A stretch of 64,000 nt of DNA from Rhizophagus irregularis (Eukaryota; Glomeromycota; Glomeromycetes; Glomerales; Glomeraceae), in assembly GCF_026210795.1 (NCBI RefSeq), contig NC_089436.1, positions 3,472,001-3,536,000 on the forward strand, read 5' to 3'. A program made the position numbers and the translations under genes. The notes beneath the pieces were generated by a model, which was given only the letters and a program-made list of their open reading frames with translations, had not been told where the DNA came from and did not search any database. Position 1 is the stretch's first letter. Each line of letters opens with the position of its first letter. Shown here piece after piece: positions 63,497-64,000 of this stretch.

Positions 63497-64000
63497 ATGT
63501 CTTTAAGTAAAATTTCAAATTATAAAGATGATGAAGATCATAAAAGTTTTTTAAAAGAATTTTTAAAAGAATTTTATCGACAAATTATAAAGATTGAAAA
63601 TTATAAAAATTATGATGATATTTTAATGAATTGGATGAAAGATTTTTATTATACTTATAATAATTATTATAATATTAAAAATTTAAATTATAATAATATA
63701 TTAAAATTAATGGAAGAACATAAAGAGAATGAAAATTGGTTTTCAGGTTTAATAGGATTTTTTTATGAATATGGTATAATTATCGTTAATAAAGGAAATA
63801 ATAATAATAATAATAATAATAAAATTAATAAAATTCTTATCGATAAAAATAAATCTTTAAATTTATATTTATTATCAATTAAGAAATATAATAATGATAA
63901 AAAAAAAAATTTGGTTTCTATTTATCAATTAATTAATATTATTATTTCAAAATATTTATTATCATTATATTATTATAAAGATATTATTATAGATAAGAAG
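63497..64000 (+). CDS. Sel1-family gene, 5' part only (runs off the window)
   Basis: ATG at 63497, directly after a run of A's, opens a frame that stays open for 168 codons to the window edge. The sequence matches the N-terminal domain of the 31.0 and 45.7 kb Sel1 genes: FLKEFLKEFYRQIIKIENY, LKLMEEHKENENWFSGLIGF, NLYLLSIKKYNND, and YQLINIIISKYLLSLYYYKD, with an Asn-run insert at the same place as the 45.7 kb gene. The Sel1 repeats should begin about 60 codons beyond the window. This is the third member of the family within 33 kb on the same strand. Confidence 0.85.
   Translation, partial: MSLSKISNYKDDEDHKSFLKEFLKEFYRQIIKIENYKNYDDILMNWMKDFYYTYNNYYNIKNLNYNNILKLMEEHKENENWFSGLIGFFYEYGIIIVNKGNNNNNNNNKINKILIDKNKSLNLYLLSIKKYNNDKKKNLVSIYQLINIIISKYLLSLYYYKDIIIDKK

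Overview
The window looks like nuclear DNA of an arbuscular mycorrhizal fungus (Glomeromycotina, most like Rhizophagus). The clues are very AT-rich non-coding DNA, short GT-AG introns of about 65-105 nt, long Sel1-repeat proteins with and without a C-terminal TKL-type kinase, and several protein families that I recall from Rhizophagus (gag-like plus retropepsin ORFs, 'ECSR...DEVKLWRE' proteins, 'RAWR..RLRPETWAKRVW' proteins). This assignment rests on pattern recognition, not on a search. I see no rRNA, tRNA or CRISPR.

The window has two compositional halves. Positions 1 to about 28.3 kb are visibly richer in G+C and gene-dense. From about 28.4 kb to the end the DNA is very AT-rich, with long gene-poor tracts.

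1-14 kb holds small, mostly unrecognised genes: zinc-ribbon ORFs, a spliced four-TM protein, acidic and coiled-coil proteins, a PPxY protein and a multi-exon Glomeromycotina-type gene. It also holds an intron-containing 2-oxoglutarate/Fe(II) dioxygenase that resembles the TET/JBP group.

14.2-27.1 kb is a Maverick/Polinton-like mobile element: A32/FtsK-HerA packaging ATPase, rve integrase fused to a zinc ribbon and a Vsr-like nuclease, family-B DNA polymerase, an HTH protein, and a membrane-anchored coiled-coil protein. In place of a recognisable double-jelly-roll capsid and Ulp1-type protease it carries a gag-like coiled-coil protein and a retropepsin. These two and a third short ORF are linked by two identical A9-GTGA junctions that look like successive -1 frameshift sites. 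The core frames are open, so the element looks fairly young. I could not find its terminal inverted repeats. About 295 bp are duplicated directly upstream of the polymerase.

28.4-64 kb is host-like. It has three Sel1 genes sharing one N-terminal domain (31.0, 45.7 and 63.5 kb, the last running off the window), an apparently complete 1736-residue Sel1-kinase gene (51.9-57.4 kb), a decayed paralogue of that gene (38.8-42.3 kb, minus strand) and a DUF2235 hydrolase gene (59.4-60.6 kb). Between them lie small DNA-transposon relics, best seen as a hAT-type MITE with an 8-bp target duplication (48,975-49,316) and a Tc1/mariner-type foldback element with TA flanks (57,876-58,788), plus minisatellites and a perfect 48-bp palindrome.
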